Notes under the pieces: generated by a model
The model's input: the letters and a program-made list of their open reading frames with translations, nothing else
What the model was told of the DNA's origin: nothing
The model's database searches: none
Translations under genes and position numbers: made by a program
NCBI GenBank assembly: GCA_023398575.1
Contig: JAEWSC010000096.1
Coordinates: forward strand, 30,788-94,787
DNA length: 64,000 bases
From: Bacillota bacterium
Lineage (GTDB): Bacteria > Bacillota > Clostridia > Christensenellales > Aristaeellaceae
Reading direction: 5' to 3'
In this document: positions 41,824-50,769 of the stretch, piece after piece
Layout of the letters: each line of letters starts with the position of its first letter
How positions within the stretch are numbered: position 1 is the first letter of the stretch

Positions 41824-44223
41824 CTACGATCTGATCACAGCACCGAATTCTTTCTCGCAGGCCTTTAACACCTTTTCCACCGCACCGGTGATCTCGGCTT
41901 CGGTAAGTGTATGATCGACCGAGCGGAAGGTTAACGAGAAGGCCACAGACTTTTTGTTGTCGCCCAGCTTTGCGCCGCGGTACACATCGAACATGCGGCA
42001 CTCCTCCAACAGCATTCCGGCTGACTTTTCCATGGCCGTCATGACCGGCCCAACGGGCTGATCCCCGGCCATCACCAGCGCCAGGTCACGGCTGACCGCT
42101 GGGTAGCGGGGCAAGGCCTTGACTTCGCCCATGGGTACGGCCAGTTCCATGGCAAGGGCCAGATTCACTTCCGCCAGCAGTGCCCGCTCCGGCATGTCAA
42201 AGTTGTCGCGCACATCGGGGTGCACTTCACCCAATACCGCCAGCACTTTGTCATCTGCCATAAGCTTTGCGCTGCGGCCGGGGTGGTGATAGCTTTCGCC
42301 GCCGGGTACGATTTCCGTTTTTATGCCAAGTCCATTTAGCAGTGAAAGTACCACGCCGCGCAAGGCATAGAAATCCGCGCCGGCGCCGTACATGCCAAGG
42401 CACAGGGTGGGTGTTTCGGTAGGCAGCTTTTCTGCCGTCAGTTTGTTACCGTCAAACACCGCGGCCACTTCGTACAAGTACGCGCTGTCATTGCCCCTAT
42501 TCATGTTCAAAGCCAGGGTCTGCAGCATGCCAGGGGCCAGGCTGGGCCGCATAACACGGGTATCCTCCCCCAGGGGATTCAAAATTCTCAGCGGCTTATT
42601 CCGCCCGTCCTCTTGGGGCAGATTCAGCTTTTCAATAGCCTTTTCGCTGATGAAGGAGAAGTTCATCACCTCCAGGAAGCCTTGGCCAATCAGCCTTGCA
42701 CCAATACCCTCACGGAAATGCATGGCAGGGCTTTTGCCGCCGGGAGTAGCTTCGCCACGAAGCCTGGTGGTGGGAATATGCTCATAGCCATACACGCGCA
42801 GCACTTCTTCCGATAGGTCGGCCTCCCCTTCCACATCCTGGCGGAATACGGGAACGGTGGCTTCGATGGTGTCGCCATCATCGAGCGCTTTCACCTCAAA
42901 GTGCAGGCTCTTTAAAATATCCAGCATGGTCTGCGTAGGGATATCCACGCCGGTACGCCTTGCAATTCGGGCAAGAGAGCCTTTCACCACCTGTGGCTTT
43001 GCGGGGTTTGGATAAATGTCAATGATACCCGGCACCACATCGCCTGCATCCAACAGGTTGATCATCTGGCATGCTCGCTGAATAGCTTCCAAGGCCGTGG
43101 CGGGGCACACACCCTTTTCAAACCGTCCGCTGGACTCAGTGCGCATGCCAAGACTCCTGGCAGCCAGGCGGGTACCTGTGCGCGAGAAGGAGGCGCACTC
43201 GAACATGAGCGCTTGCGTGCTTTCAGTGATTTCGCTTTCCTCACCGCCCATGATACCAGCCACGCCGGTGGGACCTTCCTTATCGCAAATCAAAAGCTCA
43301 ATACCGGAAAGCGTCCGTTCTTTGCCGTCCAGCGTCTTGATGATTTCATCCTTCTGCGCCTTGCGGACGATGATTTCGCCTCCCCGAACCTTGTTTAAAT
43401 CAAAGGCATGCATGGGATGGCCGGTTTCCAGCATGATGAAATTGGTGATATCCACTACATTGTTAATGGAGCGCATACCGGCGGCGTGCAGGTATTTACG
43501 CAGCCACATGGGTGAGGGCTTTACACGTACGTTCTTTACCACCCGTGCCACATACCGCGGGCAAAAGTCCGCATCCTCAACGCTTACCTTCACATAGTCT
43601 TGTATACTGCCATCAGCTTCCGTAACTTTGATCTCCGGCTTTTTGAACGCTGTTTTCAAAGCCACTGCAGTTTCCCGCGCCACGCCCCAGGCACACAGGC
43701 AATCGGGCCGGTTGGCCAGAATTTCAAAGTCGATCACCGTATCATCCAAACCGAAAATGGTCTTTACATCGGTACCCAAGGGGTATTCCTCCTGGAAGAC
43801 CAGCAGGCCGGCATCCCCAATAGAGGGGTACAGCTCCTGGGGCACGTTCAGTTCTGTAGCAGCGCAGAGCATACCTTCGCTCATAACACCCCGCAGCTTG
43901 CCGCGTTTAATCTTGATACCACCGGGCAGCTTGGCCCCTTCCAGTGCCACAGGTACCAGAATGCCGGGCTTCACATTGGGCGCGCCACAAACGATTTGCA
44001 AATTTGTGCCTTGCCCCGCATCCACCTGGCATACGTGCAAATGGTCGCTGCCCTCGACTTTATCCACGGTGAGCACGCGGCCCACCACCACTTTTTCAAT
44101 CTCCTCACCCAGTTCCTCTACACCCTCCACAGCCGTACCGGTCCAGATCATGCGGTTTTGGTACGTCTTGGCGTCAACGGGAATGGGCGCATATTCCCTG
44201 ATCCACTGCATAGGTAATTTCAT
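41824..44223 (-). CDS. pheT: Phenylalanine-tRNA ligase beta subunit
   Basis: A 799-residue protein with the full bacterial PheT order: N-terminal OB/tRNA-binding domain (VGRVLTVDKVEGSDHLHVCQVDAG near 47-70), B3/B4 editing domain (about 200-380), B5 domain, a catalytic-like core, and a C-terminal anticodon-binding FDX-ACB domain ending RSVDHTLTEAEITGAVEKV. With PheS it forms the alpha2-beta2 enzyme charging tRNA-Phe. AAGGAGG precedes the ATG; pheS ends 18 bases upstream. Expression is under the T-box leader of pheS. Confidence 0.97.
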   Translation of the reverse strand: MKLPMQWIREYAPIPVDAKTYQNRMIWTGTAVEGVEELGEEIEKVVVGRVLTVDKVEGSDHLHVCQVDAGQGTNLQIVCGAPNVKPGILVPVALEGAKLPGGIKIKRGKLRGVMSEGMLCAATELNVPQELYPSIGDAGLLVFQEEYPLGTDVKTIFGLDDTVIDFEILANRPDCLCAWGVARETAVALKTAFKKPEIKVTEADGSIQDYVKVSVEDADFCPRYVARVVKNVRVKPSPMWLRKYLHAAGMRSINNVVDITNFIMLETGHPMHAFDLNKVRGGEIIVRKAQKDEIIKTLDGKERTLSGIELLICDKEGPTGVAGIMGGEESEITESTQALMFECASFSRTGTRLAARSLGMRTESSGRFEKGVCPATALEAIQRACQMINLLDAGDVVPGIIDIYPNPAKPQVVKGSLARIARRTGVDIPTQTMLDILKSLHFEVKALDDGDTIEATVPVFRQDVEGEADLSEEVLRVYGYEHIPTTRLRGEATPGGKSPAMHFREGIGARLIGQGFLEVMNFSFISEKAIEKLNLPQEDGRNKPLRILNPLGEDTRVMRPSLAPGMLQTLALNMNRGNDSAYLYEVAAVFDGNKLTAEKLPTETPTLCLGMYGAGADFYALRGVVLSLLNGLGIKTEIVPGGESYHHPGRSAKLMADDKVLAVLGEVHPDVRDNFDMPERALLAEVNLALAMELAVPMGEVKALPRYPAVSRDLALVMAGDQPVGPVMTAMEKSAGMLLEECRMFDVYRGAKLGDNKKSVAFSLTFRSVDHTLTEAEITGAVEKVLKACEKEFGAVIRS

Positions 44224-44241
44224 TATTATTGCCCTCCTTGC

Positions 44242-45270
44242 TTAGCGGTACTGTTTGAGGAAGCGTACGTCACCCTCAAACATAAGCCGCATATCCCGTA
44301 TGCCGTAGCGCAGCGTAGCAATGCGGTCCAAACCAATGCCAAAGGCAAAGCCGGAGTAGATGCTGCTGTCGATGCCGCACATTTCCAACACTCTGGGGTT
44401 GACCATGCCACTGCCCAGAACCTCAATCCAGCCGGTGCCCTTACAGATGCGGCAGCCGGCGCCGTGGCAAGCCACGCAGGTAAGATCGACTTCCGCGCTG
44501 GGCTCGGTGAATGGGAAGTAGCTGGGGCGGAAGCGGATTTGCATATCCGGCCCATACAACCGTTTGGCAAAGGCTTCCAGGGTGCCGCGAAGGTCGGCCA
44601 TGGTTACATCCTTATCCACTACCAGACCTTCCAGCTGATGGAACACAGGAGAGTGGGTTGCATCCACCTCGTCGGCACGGTACACCCGGCCGGGGCAGAT
44701 CACACGAATGGGAGGCTTGCGGGAAAGCATGGTGCGCGCCTGGGCCGGAGAGGTATGCGTGCGCAGCACGGTGTTTTCATCAATATAAAAGGTGTCCTGG
44801 GCATCCCGGGCGGGGTGGTTTTTTGGCATGTTCAAAAGCTCAAAGTTATAGTGATCCAGCTCTACCTCGGGGCCTTCTACCACTTCAAAACCCATACCGG
44901 CAAAGCAATCCACCATGTCCCGCAGTACCAGGTTCACCGGGTGGGCGGAGCCGTACTTGGGCAGGTCCCGTGGCTCTGTTACGTCCAAGGTCTCCCGTAA
45001 AAGCGCCTCTTCCCGCTCACGCCTTGATAGAAAAGCCTGTTTTTCGGTAAGCTTTGCCTCAAATGCTTCCCGTGCCTGGTTAATGAGCTGCCCTGCCGCA
45101 GGCCGCTCCTCAGGCGTCAGTTGCCCCATCATGCGAAGCAGCGCCGTCAGCTCACCCTTCTTGCCCAGCAGGTTCACCCTCAGCCCTTCCAGGGCCTGAG
45201 TGCTGTCAAGGCCTTGTAATTCTGCCTCCAGCTTTTCAGAAAGGGCACCGATCTGTTCCCGAATGTCCAT
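44242..45270 (-). CDS. pheS: Phenylalanine-tRNA ligase alpha subunit
   Basis: A 342-residue class II synthetase subunit: an N-terminal coiled coil, GMGFEVVEGPEVELDHYNFE near 135, motif 2 region RVICPGRVYRADEVDATHSPVFHQLEG near 200, FRPSYFPFTEPSAEVDL near 257, and motif 3 GFAFGIGLDRIATLRYG near 310. It activates phenylalanine with ATP. The start at 45270 follows GGGGAAGAAGG; six further in-frame codons upstream precede that site. It is preceded by a complete T-box leader. Confidence 0.97.
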   Translation of the reverse strand: MDIREQIGALSEKLEAELQGLDSTQALEGLRVNLLGKKGELTALLRMMGQLTPEERPAAGQLINQAREAFEAKLTEKQAFLSRREREEALLRETLDVTEPRDLPKYGSAHPVNLVLRDMVDCFAGMGFEVVEGPEVELDHYNFELLNMPKNHPARDAQDTFYIDENTVLRTHTSPAQARTMLSRKPPIRVICPGRVYRADEVDATHSPVFHQLEGLVVDKDVTMADLRGTLEAFAKRLYGPDMQIRFRPSYFPFTEPSAEVDLTCVACHGAGCRICKGTGWIEVLGSGMVNPRVLEMCGIDSSIYSGFAFGIGLDRIATLRYGIRDMRLMFEGDVRFLKQYR

Positions 45271-45307
45271 GCCTTCTTCCCCCTTCAATCAATGCTCATT
45301 CAGATGC

Positions 45308-45641
45308 GTATTCCCGGCAATAAAAAAAGCCCCGTCCATGGGACGAAGGCATGCTGCCGCGTGTTACCACCCAAATTCCGCACAGGATTCCTCCTAAGCG
45401 CTCGCCGCGTGCTAACGGGGGCGTACCCGTCCCTGCCTACTGCCAATTTCACCCGTCACCATTTTCATAGTGCTTAGGTGGTTTCAGCCACTTGAAAAAT
45501 GGCTTTTCACAGGTTTAAGCGGGGAAGCTCGGGAGGGAATTTCCTGCGGGCTTTGCGGATGGCTTTCAGCCGGCGGCCATCCTCTCTTTGGCATTGCCTT
45601 ATTGCAGGCGTTGTTCTCCGTCATCGCCTTTATTGGGTTGG
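45308..45641 (-). promoter_or_regulatory. T-box leader of pheST
   Basis: On the minus strand the leader ends with the T-box sequence GGGTGGTAACACGCG (45372-45358) followed by a terminator whose arms hold CGTCCCATGGACGGGG and a run of seven T (about 45346-45322). Upstream, a long stem I region (about 45620-45480) contains AGAGAGGATGG-like text and a TTC triplet at 45539-45537 that could be the phenylalanine specifier codon. Uncharged tRNA-Phe would bind and prevent termination. The T-box and terminator are clear; the specifier is inferred. Confidence 0.9.
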
Positions 45642-45670
45642 ATTATAGCACAGTTCTCTTTTTCTTTCAA
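45642..45670 (-). promoter_or_regulatory. pheST promoter
   Basis: On the minus strand TTGAAA (45670-45665), 17 bases, TATAAT (45647-45642), with TGC directly before the -10 box. Confidence 0.85.
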
Positions 45671-45780
45671 GCGCATCTTTTGGATAAAAAAAATTGAGGA
45701 AAATTTGTCCCGCAGAATGTGATTTTACTCTGCACAAAAGCGTCTATGGTATATAATGGGTCTACAGGAAGATAGACGCC

Positions 45781-46797
45781 ATGGAAGGGAATATGCCAAT
45801 GACAAAAAGAATCCATCTGATAATGCTTATCTTGGTCATGCTCTGCATGCCTGCCCTGGGAGAAGGTTTGATTCCGGCTGCCCCCGCCAAGGATGCCTTG
45901 TTGGAAGCATACACCAATGTACGTTTCAATATCCGCCAGGAACCGGAGGAATCCAGCCATCGCCTAAAAGCTGTTGAGGATGGAGAAAAGGTGCAGGTGT
46001 TCGGCACGGGCAAAGAATGGTCCATTGTTACCTATGATGGGGTCATGGGTTACTGCAAAACAAAATGGCTGTACCGTTACCGCTCCCTTCAGCCATATAC
46101 TGCACAAGTGCCCGGCGCGCAGTTGCAGGCCGGCATTGCTCAAGTAGCAACACCTGTGCATGTGTCTACTTCCGGTTATGGCGGGAATCTGCTCAAGGAA
46201 AACGACCAACTCACTGTGCTCAGGCTGGAAGATGGCTTCGCCACCCTTTCCATAATGCGGAGCACCACACAAATACCCGCCTCTCACCTATCATTTACCT
46301 CGTTTGTTCCTTGGGATAAAGCAGAACCGGGAGATGTGATTGGCGGTTTTACAACCTACTATAATGAAACCACCGGCGGAAAAAAGTATAGCGCCAATAG
46401 GCACTTTAACATTGACTTGGCCGTAAAACGAATGCATGGCACGGTAGTAGCCGCTGGGACTGATTTTTCCTACAACCGCCTTTGCGGCCCCTATACCCAA
46501 GAAAACGGCTATAAGCTTGGCCCCAACATCAGCAGTGACGGTGTTGGGTATGGCGGAGGTGTTTGCCAGCTAAGCACTACCCTGTATAACGCCGTGCTAA
46601 ATCTTCCCCTGCAGATTACGGAATGGGCCATGCACAGAGAAAGCGGCGTCGCCTATATTCCAAGGGGCTTTGACGCTGCGGTCGGTATATACAGTGATTT
46701 TTCTTTTACAAACATTTTGCCTTATGACATCCGCTTGGACGTGTTAGGCCAGGAAGGTATACTGACTGTCATCATCACAAGGAATGACACCAACTGA
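45781..46797 (+). CDS. Secreted VanW-like protein with SH3-type domain
   Basis: A signal-like N-terminus (TKRIHLIMLILVMLCMPALGEG) is followed by an SH3b-type region (NVRFNIRQEPEESSHRLKAVEDGEKVQVFGTGKEWSIVTYDG in pieces near 42-85) and a VanW domain (YNETTGGKKYSANRHFNIDLA near 200, GGGVCQLSTTLYNAVL near 260, GFDAAVGIYSDFSF). VanW proteins are envelope-associated; the role is unsettled, though a link to peptidoglycan is suspected. ATG 45781 (AGGAAG nine bases ahead) and ATG 45799 (GGAAGGG nine bases ahead) are equally good starts. A TATAAT at 45752-45757 is a likely -10 box. Confidence 0.85.
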   Translation: MEGNMPMTKRIHLIMLILVMLCMPALGEGLIPAAPAKDALLEAYTNVRFNIRQEPEESSHRLKAVEDGEKVQVFGTGKEWSIVTYDGVMGYCKTKWLYRYRSLQPYTAQVPGAQLQAGIAQVATPVHVSTSGYGGNLLKENDQLTVLRLEDGFATLSIMRSTTQIPASHLSFTSFVPWDKAEPGDVIGGFTTYYNETTGGKKYSANRHFNIDLAVKRMHGTVVAAGTDFSYNRLCGPYTQENGYKLGPNISSDGVGYGGGVCQLSTTLYNAVLNLPLQITEWAMHRESGVAYIPRGFDAAVGIYSDFSFTNILPYDIRLDVLGQEGILTVIITRNDTN

Positions 46798-46872
46798 AGG
46801 AACCGGGGATTGCAAAATGGGTGCGGGTGAAGTAAGCTATATGTGCTTACTATTTCCCGAAAGGAACTTCTT

Positions 46873-47571
46873 ATGTCTCATTCACCATATTCGCTTTTGT
46901 TATCCGACGCCGACAACACGCTTTTTGACTTTTACGCCGCAGAAAAAGCCGCACTAAGGGATGCCATGGCTTTTTGCGGCCTTACCTTTACCGAGGAAGC
47001 CGCCGCGTTGTATTCGCGTATAAATGAAGCATTGTGGAAAGCATTTGAGAAAAAGGAGATCACCCAGGATGCTTTGCGGATAGAGCGCTTTCGCCAGTTG
47101 CTTTCCCACTTTCCGGATACCGGCTTTTCCGCCGAAGATATCGGCCTGCATTTTACCGGCCAGCTGGGCCTGTACGCTTTTTTGCTGCCCGGCGCGCTGG
47201 AATTCGTGCAAGAAGTCTCCAAGCACATGCCCATCGTTTTGGTGACCAACGGCATTGCCTCGGTACAAAAATCCCGCTTGCAGCGCTCTGTGATTGCGCC
47301 ATACATTAAAGATGCCGTCATCAGCGGCGAGATTGGTTCCTCCAAGCCTGATCCCCAAATGCTGTATATCGCCATGGAGAGGATGGGCATCACCGATAAA
47401 AGCCGTGTGATATTGCTTGGCGACAGCCTTTCCGCCGATATCGAAGCAGCCAGGCGCGCCGGCATTGCCTCCATCCACCTGTGTGGCGAGGGCAACAAGC
47501 AGGATATAACACCTGCCGATTACCAGGCAGAAACGCTTGAAATGGCTAAACAGATTCTGCTTATTAATTGA
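46873..47571 (+). CDS. HAD-family hydrolase, YjjG-type nucleotidase
   Basis: A 232-residue HAD protein: catalytic DADNTLFDF at residues 12-20, a helical cap, Thr in VLVTNGIASVQKSRL near 124-138, Lys in SSKPDPQMLY near 158, and acidic LLGDSLSADIEAAR near 178. The spacing fits the YjjG/noncanonical pyrimidine nucleotidase group, which dephosphorylate nucleotides; this is family-level only. AAAGGAA lies before ATG 46873. A 61-base gap separates it from the ABC gene. Confidence 0.85.
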   Translation: MSHSPYSLLLSDADNTLFDFYAAEKAALRDAMAFCGLTFTEEAAALYSRINEALWKAFEKKEITQDALRIERFRQLLSHFPDTGFSAEDIGLHFTGQLGLYAFLLPGALEFVQEVSKHMPIVLVTNGIASVQKSRLQRSVIAPYIKDAVISGEIGSSKPDPQMLYIAMERMGITDKSRVILLGDSLSADIEAARRAGIASIHLCGEGNKQDITPADYQAETLEMAKQILLIN

Positions 47572-47632
47572 CAGCTCTTGCTTGTCCGGCATACAATACA
47601 TGCACAAATAACACCCAAAAGGAGGCTGCGCC

Positions 47633-48757
47633 ATGACGTTTTTTCCCATCAAGTTGAATAACCTGCAATATGCAAAAGACCGGACGCAGATATTAAAGGG
47701 TGTTGACTTAACCCTTATGCCTGGAGAATTTTTGACCGTGCTAGGGCCAGAGGGTTGCGGGAAAACGGCACTGTTTCACATCCTAGCCGGGTTTGTAAAA
47801 CCCACCTTTGGGCGGGTGCTGTTAAGCGGACAGGATGTGACTGACCTGCCCGCTGCCTGCCGGGAATTATGCGCAACCTTTGCCGGTATGCCGCTATTCC
47901 CTCACCGAACAGTTCTCACAAACGTGGCCTTTCCGCTGAAAATGCGCAGCGTACAAAGGAAAGACCGGCGCAGCCGAGCCATGCATATGCTGGCTCTGGC
48001 TGACCTGGAAAACGCGGCGGAAATGTATCCACGCCGTCTAACGAACTATCAATATGTCATGGCTGTGCTGGCAAGGGCACTGGTAGTCAGGTCCCCACTG
48101 CTTTTATTGGACGATCCCTTTTCCTCCCTGGCGGAGCCTGACCGCCGCTTGGCGCTGGCCTTTATAAAGGCGTTGCAAAAGCAATGGCATTTCTCTGTGC
48201 TGTACTTTACAAGAAGCCGGGAAGAAGCCATGGCCGTCTCCCACCGCATTGCACTAATGGAGAATGGGCGTATTGAGCAAACCGGTACGCCGGAGGAGAT
48301 TTATCATCACCCTGACAGCATTGCTGCCGCCAAATCCATGGGCCCGGTTAATCTTTTGCCTGGCGTGGTGACCGCCAGGCGGCCAGATGGACTGGTTGCC
48401 CTGGACATGGATGGCCTGACGCTGACAGCCAAGACCTATGGACCGCCGCCAGCCATCGGCGAGGATGTGCATTTGTGCCTGCGCCCGGAGCATATACAGG
48501 TATTCGATTCACCCAGGCCTGAAGGCCTTTTAAGCGGTGTGCTTGGGGAAACGAGGCTTGTAGGCCCACGCCCCTTTAGTGTGGTGCTGCTGCCTACCGG
48601 CCGGGAGCTGATATGCGATGATGCCAAGGCCTTTTCCCTTAAATCCGGCAGCCGTGTGTTCCTGGGATGGGATCAAAGCAAGACTTCTTTGCTGCCCACA
48701 GAAGAAGAGATCGGATTTCGCACCGCCCATCGCACTCAAAAGGCGGTGGCATTATGA
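47633..48757 (+). CDS. PotA-like ABC transporter ATPase with degenerate catalytic motifs
   Basis: A 374-residue ABC ATPase with C-terminal TOBE-type domain (LCLRPEHIQVF near 283), the build of PotA/MalK importers. Walker A GPEGCGKT at 38-45 is intact. By eye the Q-loop Gln is Ala84 (FAGMPLFPHRTV), the signature LSGGQ is LTNYQ (136-140), the catalytic Glu after Walker B is Asp161 (LLLLDDPFSSL), and the switch His is Arg194 (VLYFTRSREEA). ATP may bind while hydrolysis is weak or absent. AAGGAGG precedes the ATG; the end overlaps the permease start by four bases. Confidence 0.88.
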   Translation: MTFFPIKLNNLQYAKDRTQILKGVDLTLMPGEFLTVLGPEGCGKTALFHILAGFVKPTFGRVLLSGQDVTDLPAACRELCATFAGMPLFPHRTVLTNVAFPLKMRSVQRKDRRSRAMHMLALADLENAAEMYPRRLTNYQYVMAVLARALVVRSPLLLLDDPFSSLAEPDRRLALAFIKALQKQWHFSVLYFTRSREEAMAVSHRIALMENGRIEQTGTPEEIYHHPDSIAAAKSMGPVNLLPGVVTARRPDGLVALDMDGLTLTAKTYGPPPAIGEDVHLCLRPEHIQVFDSPRPEGLLSGVLGETRLVGPRPFSVVLLPTGRELICDDAKAFSLKSGSRVFLGWDQSKTSLLPTEEEIGFRTAHRTQKAVAL

Positions 48758-49494
48758 CGCATGAAAAGCGCAGATATCCCATCCTGCTGTGGATTTTTGC
48801 TTTCCTTTTATCGGTACTTATCATCGCAGGCGGTCTATATTTCATTTGGCAGAACAACGCAGGCAGCGCATTGCCGTCAGGCACATTCCATGCCTTGGAT
48901 AGCGCTTTTTTTGCATGGACGCTGCCCATTGTATATACGGCTCTTATTGCTGCATGCCTGTGCCTTGCCGTGGGCTTCATCTTGGGGGGACTGCTGGCGC
49001 TAGCAAAACACCGGACAGGGATTCTTATAGCTGCCACGCCTATTCTCATTCTTGCGGGCGGGCTTTTGTTCTTTTTCGAGCAGCTTGCATTGTATCTTCC
49101 CCAGCCCTTATCTGATGTGCTTATTCAAGCGGGCGGCCACCTTCCCCCGTCTGTACTCATCGCCATTATCTTGCTTCCTTTGATGATGATCTGCATAAGT
49201 TCCTTTACATTATCCTTGGATCCACATCTTTATCAAGCAGCCATCAGCCTTGGCACATCGCCGGCAGGCGCCTATACCAAACTCTTATTCCCCCGTCTTA
49301 TCCTCAAAGCGGTCCCTTGCTATATTGCTATTTTGCCCTGTGCCTTTTCTCTTGCACTAGCAAACAGCCCGCTGCTTGATTTCTCTGTAGATACCTTGCT
49401 TATTCTATATATAGCGCTCATATCCGCCACTTTGATCTTGCTGTTCATCATTTGTCTAATAACAAGAAAACCAAGGAGAATATCACCATGCTGA
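48754..49494 (+). CDS. ABC transporter permease-like membrane protein
   Basis: The 246 residues have about six membrane segments and one recognisable EAA-type coupling loop, YQAAISLGTSPAGAYTKLLFPRLI near 160-183, as in PotB/PotC-class permeases. It is paired with the ATPase by a four-base overlap and overlaps nagA by seven bases. No second permease and no solute-binding protein gene is nearby, so the transporter is incomplete as seen, or uses partners from elsewhere. The substrate is unknown. AAAGGCGG is a weak ribosome site. Confidence 0.8.
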   Translation: MTHEKRRYPILLWIFAFLLSVLIIAGGLYFIWQNNAGSALPSGTFHALDSAFFAWTLPIVYTALIAACLCLAVGFILGGLLALAKHRTGILIAATPILILAGGLLFFFEQLALYLPQPLSDVLIQAGGHLPPSVLIAIILLPLMMICISSFTLSLDPHLYQAAISLGTSPAGAYTKLLFPRLILKAVPCYIAILPCAFSLALANSPLLDFSVDTLLILYIALISATLILLFIICLITRKPRRISPC

Positions 49495-50606
49495 TTCAAA
49501 ATGCCACCGCCTATGTGAATGGCGAATTTCTCGAACGCACCTGTGTCCGCACTCAAGACAATATAATTACAGAATTTGGTACAAACCTTATACCAAGGGT
49601 TGATGAAGAAGCTATTGACCTGAGCGGAGATTACTTGCTGCCAGGGTTTGTGGATGTGCACATTCACGCCTTTTTGGGCAAGGACACCATGAGCGGCGAA
49701 GAGGCCGTTCGCCACATGAGCCGAGAGCTAAAAAAGTGTGGCGTAGCCGCCTTTTTGCCAACCACCATGAGCGCGTCTTTGGAAGACACAAAAGCCGCTC
49801 TTGCCGGCATTGGCGCTGTGATGAAAAATCCCGAACCAAATGGCGCCATCGTCCTGGGTGCACACATGGAAGCGCCCTTTTTAAGCGCCCACCGGTGCGG
49901 AGCCCAGGTCGCCGCCCATTTTATTCCCCCAACCATGGAAGCTTGGATGGAAATGACGGGGGATTTTGCATCCACCGTTCGCATCATCACCCTGGCGCCG
50001 GAGCTTGACGGGGCGCAAAATTGGATTCGCGAGATTACCGGCCGCGGGGTTGTGGTATCCATCGGCCATTCCGACGCCACCTGCGAGCAAACACACCTGG
50101 CCGGGGATTATGGCGCAACCCACGTGACCCACCTGTTTAACGCCCAAACGCCGCTGCATCACAGAGACCCCGGTGTACCCGGCGCTGCACTTACCGACAG
50201 CCGCTTGTACGCCGAAATCATCGCCGACGGTATCCACCTGCACCCGGATATCCTGCGACTTACCCTCCTTGCCAAGGGCCGCGAAAAAACAGTGCTGGTA
50301 TCTGATGCCATGGAAGCCGCCGGAATGCCGGAGGGTGTTTACCAATTGGGGGGGCAGATGGTGTATGTAAAGGATGGCGCTGCCAGGCTCACATCCGGTA
50401 CGCTGGCCGGCTCTACCCTCACCATGGCAAAAGCTCTTCATAATATGATCGGCTTTGGCATACAACCAAAAGATGCTGTATACATGGCCACAGTATCGCC
50501 CGCCGAATCTATAAACGAAGCGTTGGCCGGCCGCATTGTACCCGGAGCACCAGCCACCATGACCCGCTGGAACAAAGCCTGGAACATGATTTCCGTCATT
50601 GGATAG
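49488..50606 (+). CDS. nagA: N-acetylglucosamine-6-phosphate deacetylase
   Basis: A 372-residue amidohydrolase with NagA marks: FVDVHIHAFLGKDTM near 53, GAHMEAPFLSAHRCGAQ near 125 (metal Glu; usually HLEGPF), SIGHSDATCEQ near 192, THVTHLFNAQTPLHHRDPG near 210, and catalytic Asp in LVSDAMEAAGMPEG near 272. It yields glucosamine-6-phosphate and acetate in amino-sugar and wall recycling. CCAAGGAG lies before ATG 49488, inside the permease gene. nagB is not adjacent. Confidence 0.93.
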   Translation: MLIQNATAYVNGEFLERTCVRTQDNIITEFGTNLIPRVDEEAIDLSGDYLLPGFVDVHIHAFLGKDTMSGEEAVRHMSRELKKCGVAAFLPTTMSASLEDTKAALAGIGAVMKNPEPNGAIVLGAHMEAPFLSAHRCGAQVAAHFIPPTMEAWMEMTGDFASTVRIITLAPELDGAQNWIREITGRGVVVSIGHSDATCEQTHLAGDYGATHVTHLFNAQTPLHHRDPGVPGAALTDSRLYAEIIADGIHLHPDILRLTLLAKGREKTVLVSDAMEAAGMPEGVYQLGGQMVYVKDGAARLTSGTLAGSTLTMAKALHNMIGFGIQPKDAVYMATVSPAESINEALAGRIVPGAPATMTRWNKAWNMISVIG

Positions 50607-50708
50607 CAAATTTTCCGCCAGGTCCACGTTTTGGCAGGGATTGCGCATGAAGAATAAGAAAATGACTCAAACTCCCCCTGTCGGCAATACCGCCTTCGGG
50701 CATTTCTA

Positions 50709-50737
50709 TTGCTTGGCAGGCGCTTTTGCGTTACAAT
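50709..50737 (+). promoter_or_regulatory. murB promoter
   Basis: TTGCTT (50709-50714), 17 bases, TACAAT (50732-50737), about 30 bases before the murB ATG. Confidence 0.7.
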
Positions 50738-50769
50738 AAAAGGGGCACATCCCCTTCAGGAGGAATCCC

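Noticed and set aside
43600..44245. Two 205-codon plus-strand frames opposite pheT
   Set aside because: Antisense shadows of the tRNA-binding domain of pheT.
45470..45697. 75-codon plus-strand frame upstream of the VanW gene
   Set aside because: It lies wholly inside the pheST T-box leader on the other strand.
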